This document shows positions 15,829 through 23,677 of a stretch of 64,000 bases of DNA, piece after piece. Every line of letters begins with the position of its first letter. The stretch's first letter is position 1. A program made the translations under genes and the position numbers. The notes beneath the pieces were generated by a model. It was not told where the DNA came from, ran no database searches, and worked only from the letters and a program-made list of their open reading frames with translations. The stretch is from assembly GCF_003023845.1 (NCBI RefSeq), contig NZ_PYFT01000001.1, positions 2,542,001 through 2,606,000 of the forward strand. Reading direction: 5' to 3'. This stretch comes from Adhaeribacter arboris. Its GTDB lineage: Bacteria > Bacteroidota > Bacteroidia > Cytophagales > Hymenobacteraceae.

Positions 15829-16025
15829 TAACGAATCAGATCCTGTAATTGCTTACTTACCTTTTCATCGTAGTGGCGGGTAATAGTAACAGATTTGCCG
15901 GTAACTTTATGGGTTAAAGTAATCTTATCCGAAAATAACGAAGTAGCCATCCGAACAATCGGAACCAGGCTAACAATACTAGCTATTACCAGTATAAGAC
16001 TACTCCATATATTTAAAGACTCCAT
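15828..16025 (-). CDS. Small membrane protein, partner of the gene at 15457
   Basis: A 65-residue protein with one N-terminal membrane helix (IWSSLILVIASIVSLVPIV) and a short soluble part (DKITLTHKVTGKSVTITRHYDEKVSKQLQDLI) that looks like two strands and a helix. It is coupled by TAATG to the next gene. I do not recognise the family. A two-protein membrane module carried as phage cargo is compatible with superinfection exclusion or defence, which is only a guess from context. Confidence 0.6.
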   Translation of the reverse strand: MESLNIWSSLILVIASIVSLVPIVRMATSLFSDKITLTHKVTGKSVTITRHYDEKVSKQLQDLIR

Positions 16026-16237
16026 ATTACCTCCTCTATATTTATTTTTTTCATTATATTATATTTAAATATAATACAAATTACGATATTTAGGTAAGCT
16101 TTGGTATAAAAATTTTACAAATATTTTCACTTTTATTTATTTTTACTCAAAATGTTCATATCCCTTTCTAAAAGGAATCCAAGTCGATCATCCTTTTATA
16201 ATTAAATGCTCGATTTTATTTATTAAGTAGATTTTAT
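16026..16237. other. AT-rich intergenic region
   Basis: Probably contains the leftward promoter of the membrane-protein pair. No ORF or RNA is supported. Confidence 0.35.
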
Positions 16238-16272
16238 GTCATTTCGGCACTATTAAAGCTGCTAGAACTTTG
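16238..16272 (+). promoter_or_regulatory. Phage late promoter, copy 5 (with gene relic B)
   Basis: GTCATTTC (16238-16245, one change from the consensus), 19 nt, GAACTTTG (16265-16272). Confidence 0.65.
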
Positions 16273-16291
16273 CACAGTAATCTCCCTTACT

Positions 16292-16363
16292 ATGCACTTA
16301 GCAGAATTAAAATACAATAAGAAGCATTTTAAAAAGCAGGTTCCTGAACTGCGTGTAACATAG
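16292..16363 (+). pseudogene. Relic B: truncated 5' copy of the tail gene at 18410
   Basis: A 23-codon ORF, MHLAELKYNKKHFKKQVPEL..., the closest of the three relics to the intact start MHLVELKYNKKRIEKQVP. The preceding GTAATCTCCCTTACT is identical to that of the intact copy. Homology stops after about 18 codons and the kinase cassette follows. Confidence 0.75.
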
Positions 16364-16494
16364 GCGATTTCTCCCTTACTTAAAGAAAGTTGTTTTTAAT
16401 GGAATAGGGTTATTGTCGTTTGAACTTTAAGACTAACTTACTAGTTATTATAAAGTACAGGGCGGCCTAAGGGATAACAGCGTTTCTGCTGTAT

Positions 16495-17583
16495 ATGGCT
16501 CTAACTGATTGGGGGGCACCTTTTTCCTCGCCCCTAACGGAATCATCTCATTCGGTTGCTTTTGCTTTCGATATTGCCACTAACCATTTTACTTATCTTA
16601 ATCCAGCTTTTGAAACTGTTTGGCTTAAAACTCGGAAAAGTACGCAAGACAACCCAGCTTCGTTGCTCAATACTATCCATCCAGATGATAGAATTCACGT
16701 TTTTCAAGCTTATGAAGAACTGTTGGCAGGTACTTTACTGCTGGATATGGAATTTCGGATTATATTGAGGAGCCACACCCAACGATGGATCAGCGTCCGG
16801 CCTAAACTATTAACGGAACAATTAGTCATAGTTGGTTTTGCGGACGATATATCCGCTCAAAAGCAACACAAAGAAACGCTCCAAAAATTTGCCGATAAAA
16901 AGAACTCCATTCTCAATATTTTATCCCATGACTTGGCTGGTCCATTTGCCAATATTCAGAGCTTGGCTACCATATTAGCGCAATATACTGTAGGTATTGA
17001 AAATGAAGAAATCCGTGGTATAATTAATATTATTCAGCAAAGCAGTAAACAAGGTATGGATCTCATTCAAGAATTCATTAGACAAGAATTTTTGGAATCA
17101 GCCGCAGCTGCTTTAGTTATGGTACGGGTAAACCTAATAGAGAAGCTGCAAATTGTAATGGATGAGTATCTGCCTACGTCTAGAATAACCGGCATAACTT
17201 TTCATTTTATAACTTCTACCGATAAAGTTTTCCTAACCCTGGATATGCCTAAATTCTTCCAGGTAATTAATAATTTAGTTTCTAATGCGATAAAATTTAC
17301 GCCGGATGGGGGTAATATTACTATTTCGGTGGAAGAACAAGAAGATTCTGTTTTAATTAAAGTGGCAGATACCGGAATTGGTATTCCGGCAAAATACCAT
17401 GCTACACTATTTGATAAGTTTACCAATGCCCGACGACCTGGCATTAAAGGGGAACCTTCGGTTGGTTTGGGTATGTCTATCATTAAAACAATTGTAGAGT
17501 GGCACCAAGGTAAAATTTGGTTTGAGAGCCAAGAAAATAAAGGCACTACCTTTTTTATTCAGGTGCCAAAAAGTATAAATTAA
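16495..17583 (+). CDS. PAS-domain sensor histidine kinase
   Basis: A 362-residue soluble kinase without membrane helices. The PAS domain covers about 18-125 (PAC part with DMEFRIILRSHTQRWISV). The dimerisation/phosphoacceptor motif is LSHDLAGPF (His145). The ATPase motifs are NNLVSNAIKFT (N box), DTGIGIP (G1) and SVGLGMSIIK (G2). It would autophosphorylate and pass phosphate to a receiver such as the CheY-like protein encoded at 14705. It is the only forward cargo gene between relics B and C, and a terminator closes it. A cytosolic sensor kinase is unusual phage cargo. Confidence 0.9.
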   Translation: MALTDWGAPFSSPLTESSHSVAFAFDIATNHFTYLNPAFETVWLKTRKSTQDNPASLLNTIHPDDRIHVFQAYEELLAGTLLLDMEFRIILRSHTQRWISVRPKLLTEQLVIVGFADDISAQKQHKETLQKFADKKNSILNILSHDLAGPFANIQSLATILAQYTVGIENEEIRGIINIIQQSSKQGMDLIQEFIRQEFLESAAAALVMVRVNLIEKLQIVMDEYLPTSRITGITFHFITSTDKVFLTLDMPKFFQVINNLVSNAIKFTPDGGNITISVEEQEDSVLIKVADTGIGIPAKYHATLFDKFTNARRPGIKGEPSVGLGMSIIKTIVEWHQGKIWFESQENKGTTFFIQVPKSIN

Positions 17584-17601
17584 TATTACCTCATTTTAGA
17601 T

Positions 17602-17628
17602 AGCCCAAGCATATAGCTGGGCTTTTTT
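17602..17628 (+). terminator. Terminator of the kinase cassette
   Basis: Stem AGCCCA / TGGGCT followed by TTTTT. It abuts promoter copy 6. Confidence 0.8.
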
Positions 17629-17630
17629 AT

Positions 17631-17665
17631 GTCCTTTCTATAGGTTAGTGCCTTGCTGAACTTCG
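17631..17665 (+). promoter_or_regulatory. Phage late promoter, copy 6 (with gene relic C)
   Basis: GTCCTTTC (17631-17638), 19 nt, GAACTTCG (17658-17665). It shares the TTCG variant with copy 4. Confidence 0.7.
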
Positions 17666-17684
17666 TATAGTAATCTCCCTTACT

Positions 17685-17768
17685 ATGCACCTTGAAGAAT
17701 TAAAACACGGTAAAAAGCACTTAAAAATGCATTATGCTTTAATAATAGCATCAAGGAATTGCTATTAA
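17685..17768 (+). pseudogene. Relic C: truncated 5' copy of the tail gene at 18410
   Basis: A 27-codon ORF, MHLEELKHGKKHLKMH..., preceded by GTAATCTCCCTTACT as in the intact copy. Its end overlaps the end of the leftward gene at 17751. Homology to the tail gene ends after about 14 codons. Confidence 0.75.
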
Positions 17769-18251
17769 CTTGATAGAAACAATCTGTCTTATCCAACGGG
17801 CATGCCTCTTTTCACCAGGCACTATTACTTGAAAAGGCCCATCCTTCTGGTCTAATGGTTTCCCATCTGCCTGAAAAGCTAAAATAATGGTTTTATCGGT
17901 GAAAAGCGGATCCAATTCAGCCAAGGCATAAATTACTTTGTACTTATCAGCGGCGGTAACTAACACATAAGAGGTGATAGTATTTTTCTTACCTGGTTCC
18001 CCTACTCCTGCTCCCGCCATGTTTAATATATCCGTCAATAAAACTCCCGTGTAGGTGTGCTGCTTCTCATCATGGCCCTTTACGTCCACAGTTATTGATT
18101 TCATAGCCATAAGGTCTTTTTCTGAAAGGGAAAGGGTTTTTAAACCTTCACCACTAATTTGCAAGGAGGCGGTAGGAATAGCTGTTTGGGCATAAGTTGT
18201 AGGCGTGGTTACCTGAAATAATAACAACAGCAAGCCAAATAAATATTTCAT
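17751..18251 (-). CDS. Secreted molybdopterin-dependent oxidoreductase-fold protein
   Basis: A 166-residue protein with a signal peptide (YLFGLLLLLFQVTTPTTYAQ). The rest looks like the SUOX/oxidoreductase molybdopterin-binding fold in its short, cofactor-less form: LSEKDLMAMKSITV, TYTGVLLTDILNMAG, GPFQVIVPGEKRHARWIRQI. In full enzymes this fold holds the molybdenum cofactor. Here the usual cofactor Cys is not seen, so it may only bind a ligand in the periplasm. Cargo between relic C and the intact tail gene. Confidence 0.75.
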   Translation of the reverse strand: MKYLFGLLLLLFQVTTPTTYAQTAIPTASLQISGEGLKTLSLSEKDLMAMKSITVDVKGHDEKQHTYTGVLLTDILNMAGAGVGEPGKKNTITSYVLVTAADKYKVIYALAELDPLFTDKTIILAFQADGKPLDQKDGPFQVIVPGEKRHARWIRQIVSIKLIAIP

Positions 18252-18301
18252 ATAAATTTTATTTAAGAATAAAGAAGTCCTAAGATATAGAACTTAATCC
18301 T

Positions 18302-18333
18302 TTTATAAAGGCATTATCAGGGGCTTTATAAAA
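18302..18333. other. AT-rich hairpin before promoter copy 7
   Basis: TTTATAAAG ... CTTTATAAA inverted repeat without a T run on the plus side. It may be a weak terminator or operator. Confidence 0.35.
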
Positions 18334-18355
18334 ATAAAATACACCATGCATTTAT

Positions 18356-18390
18356 GTCCTTTCGATAGGTTCGTTGCCTGCTGAACTTTG
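18356..18390 (+). promoter_or_regulatory. Phage late promoter, copy 7 (tail operon)
   Basis: GTCCTTTC (18356-18363), 19 nt, GAACTTTG (18383-18390), then a leader of about 13-19 nt to the ATG at 18410. This is the copy that drives the intact tail operon. Confidence 0.75.
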
Positions 18391-18409
18391 CATAGTAATC
18401 TCCCTTACT

Positions 18410-19225
18410 ATGCACTTAGTAGAATTAAAATACAACAAAAAGCGTATTGAAAAGCAGGTTCCAGCTTCCTGGAACGAGCTCTCGGGCAAACAACTGGTTC
18501 GGGTTATTGCTGCGTTGCTGACCATCCGGGATAAGCACACCTTGCAGTTAACCCTGATCCAGATCCTGCTGCAAGTAAAATCTTCCTTTCTGAATCTATG
18601 CACGGTCGAGCAGAAGATCTACTTGGCACAGCTTACCCAATTTATTACCAAAGGCGGATTACTCACAAAGCAATTATTGCCGGTTATTTCCTTGGGAAAA
18701 TGGCGCAGGCAAAAGTATTATGGTCCTGCCTCCAGCTTTCGCAACCTGCTTTTCCTGGAATTTATTTTTTCGGATACTTATTTCATCGCCTGGTCCAAAA
18801 AACAGAACGAAGAGTTACTGAATAAATTTATTGCCTGCCTGTACCGGGAGCGTACCTGGTTTCACTTCATCAAAAAACGATTTTCTAGTTATAATGGCGA
18901 TAATCGCCGGGCCTTTAACTCGCACCTGGTAGAAGTCCGAGCCCATAAACTGGCTCAGCTACCTCTGGAAGTAAAGCAATCCATCGTTCTCTGGTACCGC
19001 GGTTGCCGCGAAGAGCTGGAGAAAGATTACCCTCGGGTTTTTTCCGGCGATAACCAGCAAGCGGCCGAGCGCACCGGCTGGGACGGCGTGCTGCGGAATA
19101 TGGCCGGCAGCGTGCACCAGTTGGAAGCTACCGGACAGGCCTCGGCTCGCAACGTGTTTGCCCTCATGGAAGATCGCCTGTACTACGCCGAACTCGCCGA
19201 AAGAAAAAACAAACAAGCCTCATGA
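18410..19225 (+). CDS. Phage tail-operon protein, unknown; recipient of 5' duplications
   Basis: A 271-residue protein, first gene of the tail operon. I set the start at MHLVELKY (18410), not at an upstream in-frame codon, because all three relics keep exactly this ATG and because the upstream codon lies inside the promoter. The protein is mostly helical and basic in the middle (SLGKWRRQKYYGPASSF). It overlaps the next gene by 4 nt (ATGA). In place it corresponds to tail-assembly or minor tail genes, but I recognise no family. Confidence 0.75.
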   Translation: MHLVELKYNKKRIEKQVPASWNELSGKQLVRVIAALLTIRDKHTLQLTLIQILLQVKSSFLNLCTVEQKIYLAQLTQFITKGGLLTKQLLPVISLGKWRRQKYYGPASSFRNLLFLEFIFSDTYFIAWSKKQNEELLNKFIACLYRERTWFHFIKKRFSSYNGDNRRAFNSHLVEVRAHKLAQLPLEVKQSIVLWYRGCREELEKDYPRVFSGDNQQAAERTGWDGVLRNMAGSVHQLEATGQASARNVFALMEDRLYYAELAERKNKQAS

Positions 19226-19755
19226 GATTAAAAGAATATACCGCCCTGTTCCGGGAGCTGGCCCGCCGCCACGTGGCCATTCAGCACTCTCCTACGGAGT
19301 GCCGCTTCCTGCGAGTAACGCTCAGCACGGATCCCATCGCCCGGCGTTTGGATTTGGAAGAGTTATACAACAGCCTGCGCACGAAGCTCAAGGCTGGTTA
19401 CTTCCTAGTGCTGCAAACCTACGAAACCGACTACGAAGATAATGTATCGGACAACTTAAAAAAGGAATTCCATGGCGCCATAATGGTCATGGGTAAAGTT
19501 AAAACCGGCGATTTTGACCAGTTGGAAGAAGTACTCGATCGCACCGAAGAAATCGGCGAGGAGCTGATGGGCACGGTGCTCCACACTTTCCGGACTGATT
19601 TTACTCCTCCCGTGAAATTTATGACGGCTAAAGACATTACCGCCGAGAAGATCGGCCCGGTGGGTGATAACCATTACGGCACCCGCTTTAACTTCTCTTT
19701 CCAGGAAACAGCTAACGCTGCTTTGAAACACAAACCCGATAAATATTTAAATTAA
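19222..19755 (+). CDS. Phage tail-operon protein, unknown
   Basis: A 177-residue protein. The N-terminal part (LFRELARRHVAIQHSPTECRFLRV) is helical/strand, with an acidic middle (VKTGDFDQLEEVLDRTEEIGEEL). Coupled by ATGA upstream and TAATG downstream. No family recognised. The size and position suit a tail completion or neck component. Confidence 0.7.
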   Translation: MRLKEYTALFRELARRHVAIQHSPTECRFLRVTLSTDPIARRLDLEELYNSLRTKLKAGYFLVLQTYETDYEDNVSDNLKKEFHGAIMVMGKVKTGDFDQLEEVLDRTEEIGEELMGTVLHTFRTDFTPPVKFMTAKDITAEKIGPVGDNHYGTRFNFSFQETANAALKHKPDKYLN

Positions 19756-21779
19756 TGGCTTCCGTTGCTTCCATAAATTTTAGCTTTCGCCACAATAGTA
19801 TTGGCCTGGGCAACTACTTTGAGTTGCGCTTATTTGGCAACCTGGTGCGGTTCACCTCCGCCTCTACTACCAATGCGGCTAATCGGGAATTTGGTATTTC
19901 TTCCGGAGCCGGAGCCGCTGCCAATGCTTTACTGCAGTTAATTCAAGATTACATTGCGGCGAATGGTGCCGGGCAATACACCGCTGAATTTACCCGCATT
20001 GGCGAGGGCCCCAGCCAGGAAAATCCGGATGACTACTTTGTTTACCTTTTTGTGGTGCAAGCCACCCAGTTGGGGTCGGCTTTTAACTTCACGGGCAGTA
20101 CGGCTTCCGGACCTGACTGGCTGATTGGCTACAGCGATTCGACAGCAGACACCTTATCGGCCACCTATACTTCTTCCTTGGCCACGTGCTTCGCCTCCAG
20201 TACTGGTTCTATCCTGGTAACCGTTACGGGAGGTGAAGGCCCCTTCACTTATCTCTGGTCCGATGGCGCTACCACCAAAGATCGCTCCCTGGTACCGGCC
20301 GGCACCTACCAGCTGGTGATTACCGATAGTTCCGGGCAAAGCTTTTCTTTTTCGGCGGAGGTAGGCCAGAATTCCCGCATCGAAGTGCAGGTGACCAAGG
20401 GCGATGCTTCTATCGCTTTAACGGTATCGGGAGGAGTAGCGCCTTACACCTATTTATGGGAAGACGGCAGCACGGCAGCTACCCGGGAAAACATCAGCCC
20501 GGGAAATTATTCCTGCACCGTCACGGACTCAATTGGCTGCCAGCTAGTGGTGCCCATTAATTTTGGGCAAGAGCAGTTTTTTTACTCCCGCAACCCGGTG
20601 ACCCTGGAGTTGCAGGCCTTGGATCCATTGACGAAGCCGAACCTGACTTTCCTCTGCGAAGTGTGGCTGGAGAAAGAATACCTATCCGGTACTTTCGAGA
20701 AAATCACCGCTGAGCCATTGGAGCAGCCCGCTGATACGGACGGAAAAACCATTTTTAACGTGCGCCGGCTCCTGGATGTTTACCTGGAACCGCACTTTCC
20801 TACTTTTGGCCAGGCCGAAATTAGCCGGGCCGATAGCTGTTTTAAACGCTTTTATTTAAAGCACACCGAAAAGTACGGCAACCCGCCCGTACCTTCTTCC
20901 TTTTCCCAGGTGGATTACCGCTACGTGGTCATTGGCGGGCTGGATTTACCCGAATACTACGCGCAAACATTCTTTACCAGTTACCTGGTAAAGCGGAAGC
21001 CTTTTTTCACCTGGGATCTACCGGTAAAATCCGTGTTTAGTGACCAGCCGGAGTACTTGTATTTTATGCCCTTGAGCCTGACGACCACTAGTTTTACCGT
21101 CCGGGTAAAGGTCTATTACCAAAACAGTAATCCGCAAACCTACGATTTATTTACGCAGCAAGACGTCAATCGCTTTGAGTTGTACTGCGTGCCGGCTGGC
21201 CACGATCTGCTGGCGCTGCCAGCGAAGAAACCCGGCAGTCCGATTGAGAGTTGGGATATTTTTGTGCAGGATCAGGCTGGCACCATCATTTCGGAAACCC
21301 GGCGCTTTGTGCTCGATACGCGTTACTTCCGGCGCAAGCGTTATTTGTTGTACGCCAACAGCGTGGGCGGTATTAATACCCTGGCAGCTCTAGGGGAAAC
21401 GAAAAGTAAACTGGATCCGGAGATTCAGCAGCTCGAGCGCATCATCACGCCCGACTACAATCCGGAGCGGGGCGAAGTAGCCATTACCGATAAATACCTC
21501 AAACCAAGTTTAGAATTAACCACCGGCAACCGGTCGCGGCAGGAAATTGCCAGCCTCACCGATTTTGTGCTCACCCGCGAAGCTCGCCTGGTAGGAGCCG
21601 ACCGCTACCTGGCCGGCACCTTCGCCGCCAAAAACGTGGTGCTGGATGATGAAAGTGAAGAGGTAAGCTACATTGATTTTGAATTCGTGCTGCCGAAAAT
21701 GTACAACTACACGCCGGCTCTACGTCTGGCCGGCTACCTGGATGAGGCTTCCACTACTGAACCCCGCGCTCCATGGTAG
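19755..21779 (+). CDS. Large tail protein with SprB-like beta repeats
   Basis: A 674-residue protein. Residues about 145-200 and 207-270 are two copies of a SprB-type Ig-like repeat: ...TVTGGEGPFTYLWSDGAT..LVPAGTYQLVITDSSG and ...TVSGGVAPYTYLWEDGST..ISPGNYSCTVTDSIG. SprB is the T9SS-secreted gliding adhesin of Bacteroidota, so these domains may bind the host surface or shape the virion. The C-terminal 400 residues look like a structural domain without known motif. It overlaps the next gene by 7 nt. Role as a receptor-binding or baseplate-associated protein is an inference. Confidence 0.7.
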   Translation: MASVASINFSFRHNSIGLGNYFELRLFGNLVRFTSASTTNAANREFGISSGAGAAANALLQLIQDYIAANGAGQYTAEFTRIGEGPSQENPDDYFVYLFVVQATQLGSAFNFTGSTASGPDWLIGYSDSTADTLSATYTSSLATCFASSTGSILVTVTGGEGPFTYLWSDGATTKDRSLVPAGTYQLVITDSSGQSFSFSAEVGQNSRIEVQVTKGDASIALTVSGGVAPYTYLWEDGSTAATRENISPGNYSCTVTDSIGCQLVVPINFGQEQFFYSRNPVTLELQALDPLTKPNLTFLCEVWLEKEYLSGTFEKITAEPLEQPADTDGKTIFNVRRLLDVYLEPHFPTFGQAEISRADSCFKRFYLKHTEKYGNPPVPSSFSQVDYRYVVIGGLDLPEYYAQTFFTSYLVKRKPFFTWDLPVKSVFSDQPEYLYFMPLSLTTTSFTVRVKVYYQNSNPQTYDLFTQQDVNRFELYCVPAGHDLLALPAKKPGSPIESWDIFVQDQAGTIISETRRFVLDTRYFRRKRYLLYANSVGGINTLAALGETKSKLDPEIQQLERIITPDYNPERGEVAITDKYLKPSLELTTGNRSRQEIASLTDFVLTREARLVGADRYLAGTFAAKNVVLDDESEEVSYIDFEFVLPKMYNYTPALRLAGYLDEASTTEPRAPW

Positions 21780-23212
21780 GCTATCGCATCAATAATACCT
21801 GGCTGGATTTACCTCCGGACTTGAGCGTGCAGATGGAAATCTATAATCCCCTGTTTCAAACGGATTATATTCCCGGCTCGCTTACGTACCCGTTTAATCT
21901 GCCGGCCGACAGCAAACTCAACCAGCGGGAGCTGAACTTCCCGGGAGAGCTGGCCGTGAGCCGCTACAGTACGCGCTTTTTTACGGCGCAAATGTTTCTC
22001 ATGGACCAGCTCTGGCGCGTGGGCAAACTCAACGTGCTCCGGAAAACGAAGGACTACAACGTTAATTTTCAAACCGATATTGGCGACATCGAAAGCCGCC
22101 TGAAGGAAGATTCTTTGCGGAGCCTGGACCTGGGCACGGCTAATCTTTCGATGCAAGTGGCGGAAATTTACCCCACGCAAACCTACGCGCTGTTTCCGGT
22201 TAAAAACCCGAATTTTTTTGATGGTAAAAAAGAAACTTTCGGCAAGTACCTCAACTACTACGACGGAGGATTCTTTGAATCCTCCGGCATTCATACCATT
22301 ACGCCTTTTCCCTACCTGGTGCACGTGCTGCGCCAGGTGCTGGCGAACTACGGCTACCAGGTGCAAGGAGCCTGGCTCGAAGAAGAAGCTACTCGCCGCC
22401 TGGTAATCTACAATAACCAGGTACCCACCGATGCCCCATTCCCGATTAACCAGCACGTGCCGGATATGAAGGTCAACGAGTTTCTCCGGGCCATTCGCTC
22501 GCTCTTAGGTTTGGGGTTTATTTTCAATACGACTGCCAAAAGCATGACCATTGTGCGGCTAAAGGATGTGCTCCGCAATACGGCCTACGTGGACTGGACC
22601 ACCCGCACGAAGCCTTCTTTTGAATGGGAGCCCAACTTAACCAATGGTTTTAACCTGAAGCAGGAACCGGACGGCAACGACGATATTTATAAAACGCTGC
22701 CAGCTACTTGGGGCACTTACAGAGTAGGAGCCGGCAAGGAAGATATTCCGGTTTCTGCCGGCACTTTGCCTACGGTTAATCAAGCGGACGAACTCAAAAG
22801 TTCCCGGCAGTGGCTCGTGCCCCAGGCGAGCCAGAAAGGAAGCACGCCGGAGCTGGAGATTGGCCAGAATCCTTTCTCGCTGCGCCTGCTTTCTTACCAA
22901 GGCATGCAGCCTGATTCTCAAGGGAATCTCTATCCCCAAGGCAGCAACGCGCCGGTAGTTTGGGAAGGTGGCCAAGGTTTATACCAAACCGCTCATCAGG
23001 AATGGCTGGAGTTTCGAAGTACTACCGAGCTGATTGAAGCCAAAATTACCTTCACGATCGAAGATCTGCTCCGGCTTAAACCGGATTTAAAAGCCATGAT
23101 CCGCTACGAAGACGGGACCATTAAAGCGCTATGGGAAAAAATAACCCTCGGCATCAACAATAAAACCGGTATCCAGGAGGCGAAAGTGTCGCTTTTCAAA
23201 GTGCCCTACTAA
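21773..23212 (+). CDS. Phage tail/baseplate-like protein
   Basis: A 479-residue protein with a beta-rich N-terminal part (RINNTWLDLPPDLSVQMEIYNPLF). A central segment (NEFLRAIRSLLGLGFIFNTTAKSMTIVRLKD) is typical of hub or distal-tail proteins that combine a mixed domain with a strand-rich core. It starts inside the end of the previous gene (ATGG at 21773). The family was not verified. The order SprB-repeat protein, this gene, small gene, tape measure is atypical compared with lambda-like phages, where the tape measure comes first. Confidence 0.65.
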   Translation: MVGYRINNTWLDLPPDLSVQMEIYNPLFQTDYIPGSLTYPFNLPADSKLNQRELNFPGELAVSRYSTRFFTAQMFLMDQLWRVGKLNVLRKTKDYNVNFQTDIGDIESRLKEDSLRSLDLGTANLSMQVAEIYPTQTYALFPVKNPNFFDGKKETFGKYLNYYDGGFFESSGIHTITPFPYLVHVLRQVLANYGYQVQGAWLEEEATRRLVIYNNQVPTDAPFPINQHVPDMKVNEFLRAIRSLLGLGFIFNTTAKSMTIVRLKDVLRNTAYVDWTTRTKPSFEWEPNLTNGFNLKQEPDGNDDIYKTLPATWGTYRVGAGKEDIPVSAGTLPTVNQADELKSSRQWLVPQASQKGSTPELEIGQNPFSLRLLSYQGMQPDSQGNLYPQGSNAPVVWEGGQGLYQTAHQEWLEFRSTTELIEAKITFTIEDLLRLKPDLKAMIRYEDGTIKALWEKITLGINNKTGIQEAKVSLFKVPY

Positions 23213-23214
23213 CC

Positions 23215-23242
23215 TGGACACATCTTGGACACATCTTGGACA
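23215..23242. repeat. Short tandem repeat before a tail gene
   Basis: TGGACACATCT occurs twice in full (23215-23225, 23226-23236), followed by TGGACA. It lies just before the ATG at 23246 and occupies the ribosome-binding region. Confidence 0.8.
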
Positions 23243-23245
23243 AAT

Positions 23246-23677
23246 ATGAATAACCAAAAAGAAACGGCCGAACAATGGCTGATCTACGCCATTGAAAACT
23301 GGAAAGGTGAGCTTACCCGGCTAAGAGCGCGGGATACGGACGCTCTGTTTTCCAGCTTTAAGGGCAACGTGATTGACCAGGCTGATAGTCGGCTAAAAAT
23401 TGAGATTGCCTACGCCTGGTACGGTCAGATGATCGATATGGGGGTGGGCCGCGGTACGCGCTCCGGCGAGCAGAAAGCGCAAGCCACGGAGCGTCGGCTG
23501 ATAGGTAAGTTTACGGGCAACCGGCGCCAGGCCAAGAAATGGTATTCCGGCCGCAACCGCAATGGCATCGGCTACCAGGTAACGCGCCTGGGCATGCTCA
23601 TGGAAGAAATAATGGTGACAGCCGGCATCGAGAAAATCAAAGGCAGCATCGATCAAAAACTTGTAATTACTTTTTAA
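23246..23677 (+). CDS. Phage tail-operon protein, unknown
   Basis: A 143-residue protein. I use the ATG at 23246, because an upstream TTG start lies inside a tandem repeat. It has an N-terminal helical part (AEQWLIYAIENWKGELTRLRARD) and a basic middle (GKFTGNRRQAKKWYSGRNRNG). It ends directly against the tape-measure ATG. It could be a gpG-like morphogenesis or tail-completion protein. Not recognised. Confidence 0.7.
   Translation: MNNQKETAEQWLIYAIENWKGELTRLRARDTDALFSSFKGNVIDQADSRLKIEIAYAWYGQMIDMGVGRGTRSGEQKAQATERRLIGKFTGNRRQAKKWYSGRNRNGIGYQVTRLGMLMEEIMVTAGIEKIKGSIDQKLVITF

Noticed and set aside
16456-16490. Similarity to a 23S rRNA segment (AGGGATAACAG)
   Set aside because: Only a short match and no surrounding rRNA sequence; likely chance.
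11816-18350. Known anti-phage defence system
   Set aside because: No restriction, Abi, toxin-antitoxin, retron or CBASS signature is recognisable; the cargo proteins are regulators, a recombinase or unknown.
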